From Desulfuromonadaceae bacterium (lineage in GTDB: Bacteria > Desulfobacterota > Desulfuromonadia > Desulfuromonadales > Geopsychrobacteraceae): a stretch of 38,160 nucleotides of DNA. The DNA lies in NCBI GenBank assembly GCA_030595055.1, contig JAUVEB010000003.1, positions 1-38,160 on the forward strand, written 5' to 3'. The position numbers and the translations under genes were made by a program. Of the stretch, positions 37,201 through 38,160 are shown in pieces (the stretch's first letter is position 1; each line of letters starts with the position of its first letter). The notes beneath the pieces were generated by a model. It was not told where the DNA came from. It did no database searches and was given only the letters and a program-made list of their open reading frames with translations.

Positions 37201-38160
37201 GTACGAATTCATTTTCGATGACACCAATTGGTATATACCACAAACCGTTACGGTAACAGCGGATCAGGACCTGGCATACGAAGGGACTCATTTTGCGACC
37301 ATCAACCATGTTGTTACCGAGTTCCCGATACTGGATGATCCGAACTATGAAAAGATGGCCATTCCGAGCGTCAGTGTTGAAATCAGCGACGATGATCTGC
37401 CGGGATTGGTGATCGAACAGACCGATGGCGCCAGCAGGGTGATTGAGGGAGCCGATTTCAGCAGTGCTGCGCCTTTTGCGGATACGTATACGATTCGGTT
37501 GAATCAACAGCCGGAAACTGACGTGACTGTTGAGCTGACAAATGAAGATGGCCAGCTAGCTTTAGAGCAGACTGTCTTCACATTTACACAGGATAATTGG
37601 GCAATTGCTCAAACGGTTCGCCTGATTGCTGCCGATGATGGTGTCAATGAAGGTTTCCATCACGGCTATATCAAACACCTGGTCAGCAGTAATCAAGACG
37701 ATCAGACTCTGCCGGCAACCGATACTTTTGCCGCAACGATAGAGGCTGAAGCACATAATTCCGTGTTGCTGTCATATGCCCCGATTGATAAGAGCGCCAT
37801 CAGTTCGGTACAGTTGGGGGATGATCTGCTGGACGCTGATCGCTACCGTCTCAATCAAAAAATGTTGACCCTCCTTGATAAAGACGGTCAGCCAGAGATG
37901 GTGACGGAGCAAATCATTGTCAGCTACGAATATACCAAGCCGGGATTCCAGAATGTCGCTGTTCAGCTCGTTGGTGTGGAAATCGGTGATAATGATGCGC
38001 CCGGTGTTCTGGTCCTGCAAAGCGGCGGCTCGACCAATGTCATAGAGGTAGAGGATACTGTGCCTGGCAACAGTACCTCACCCTTTGTCGATCAGTATCA
38101 AGTCGTCTTGACGGCCCGGCCTGATGCCGAAGTGCGTGTTGATATATCACCACAGCCGAC
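25241..38160 (+). CDS. Giant LEPR-XLL / DUF4347 / RTX-repeat adhesin-like protein (C-terminus beyond window)
   Basis: SD AGGAG 6 nt before ATG 25241; reading frame consistent at every point checked (25.3, 28, 30, 32.5, 35, 36.1, 38.1 kb). N-terminus [36 protein letters not shown]; at least 4306 codons. Absent from the supplied ORF track, presumably because it has no stop inside the window. Confidence 0.92.
   Translation, partial: [4306 protein letters not shown]
25496..25970 (+). other. DUF4347 domain within the giant ORF
   Basis: [19 protein letters not shown]...[21 protein letters not shown]...[58 protein letters not shown]. Confidence 0.88.
28361..30425 (+). repeat. Five degenerate copies of a ~70-aa beta-rich module in the giant ORF
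   Basis: Shared pattern (W)xxDGFxxGQxIxVSGsxxNNGxYxIaxIsGxxLtLxxsxLxxE at ~28361-28578, ~28579-28812, ~28811-29032, ~29536-29775 and ~30190-30425. Confidence 0.75.
34645..35880 (+). repeat. RTX (GGxGxDxuh) calcium-binding nonapeptide block, interrupted near 35010-35335
   Basis: [133 protein letters not shown]... Confidence 0.92.
36996..38160 (+). repeat. Tandem Calx-beta-like extender repeats (two full units and a third partial)
   Basis: Unit starts [21 protein letters not shown] (~36996), [20 protein letters not shown] (~37387), [20 protein letters not shown] (~37987); [22 protein letters not shown] / [22 protein letters not shown]. Confidence 0.75.

Noticed and set aside
26098-38020. Many minus-strand ORFs of 60-248 aa opposite the giant adhesin gene (e.g. 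36761..37507)
   Set aside because: All lie antisense to one continuous, domain-rich plus-strand frame; they are Ser/Pro- or Ile-rich shadow translations of Asp/Gly repeats with no family signature.
1-38160. CRISPR arrays, tRNA/rRNA genes, prophage or intact insertion sequences
   Set aside because: No regularly spaced direct repeats, cloverleaf/rRNA signatures, or transposase/integrase motifs were seen by eye; a tRNAscan/Infernal/ISEScan run would settle this.

Overview
A 38.2 kb bacterial chromosomal segment that looks like Desulfuromonadales/deltaproteobacteria by gene content and repeats (inference). From left to right it contains: the 3' end of rsgA (+); a minus-strand block with an MTH1187-type protein, a small CxxC protein, an MBL-fold hydrolase, a DsbA-like thioredoxin and aroC; a beta-carbonic anhydrase (+); the heat-shock operon hrcA-grpE-dnaK-dnaJ followed by a TPR/periplasmic-binding protein (minus), with a clear sigma-70-type promoter and a perfect CIRCE operator; hemW; an 11-gene Mrp/Mbh-like cation/proton antiporter operon (minus) with a split MrpA, three large antiporter subunits and an unassigned small membrane protein; a nitrilase-family amidohydrolase (+); a small membrane-anchored protein (minus); a TolC-family gene (+); and a giant LEPR-XLL/DUF4347/RTX adhesin-like ORF (+). 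The giant ORF runs off the right edge after at least 12.9 kb and is missing from the supplied ORF track. Non-coding signals of most interest are a long rod-shaped RNA with a terminator downstream of aroC (6S RNA candidate), a compact promoter-sORF-terminator unit upstream of the carbonic anhydrase, a nested large palindrome between grpE and dnaK, tandem hairpins between dnaK and dnaJ, a dispersed ~130 bp repeat in two inverted copies about 11.5 kb apart, and REP-like hairpins plus an attenuator-like hairpin upstream of tolC. No tRNA, rRNA, CRISPR array or intact transposase was seen.
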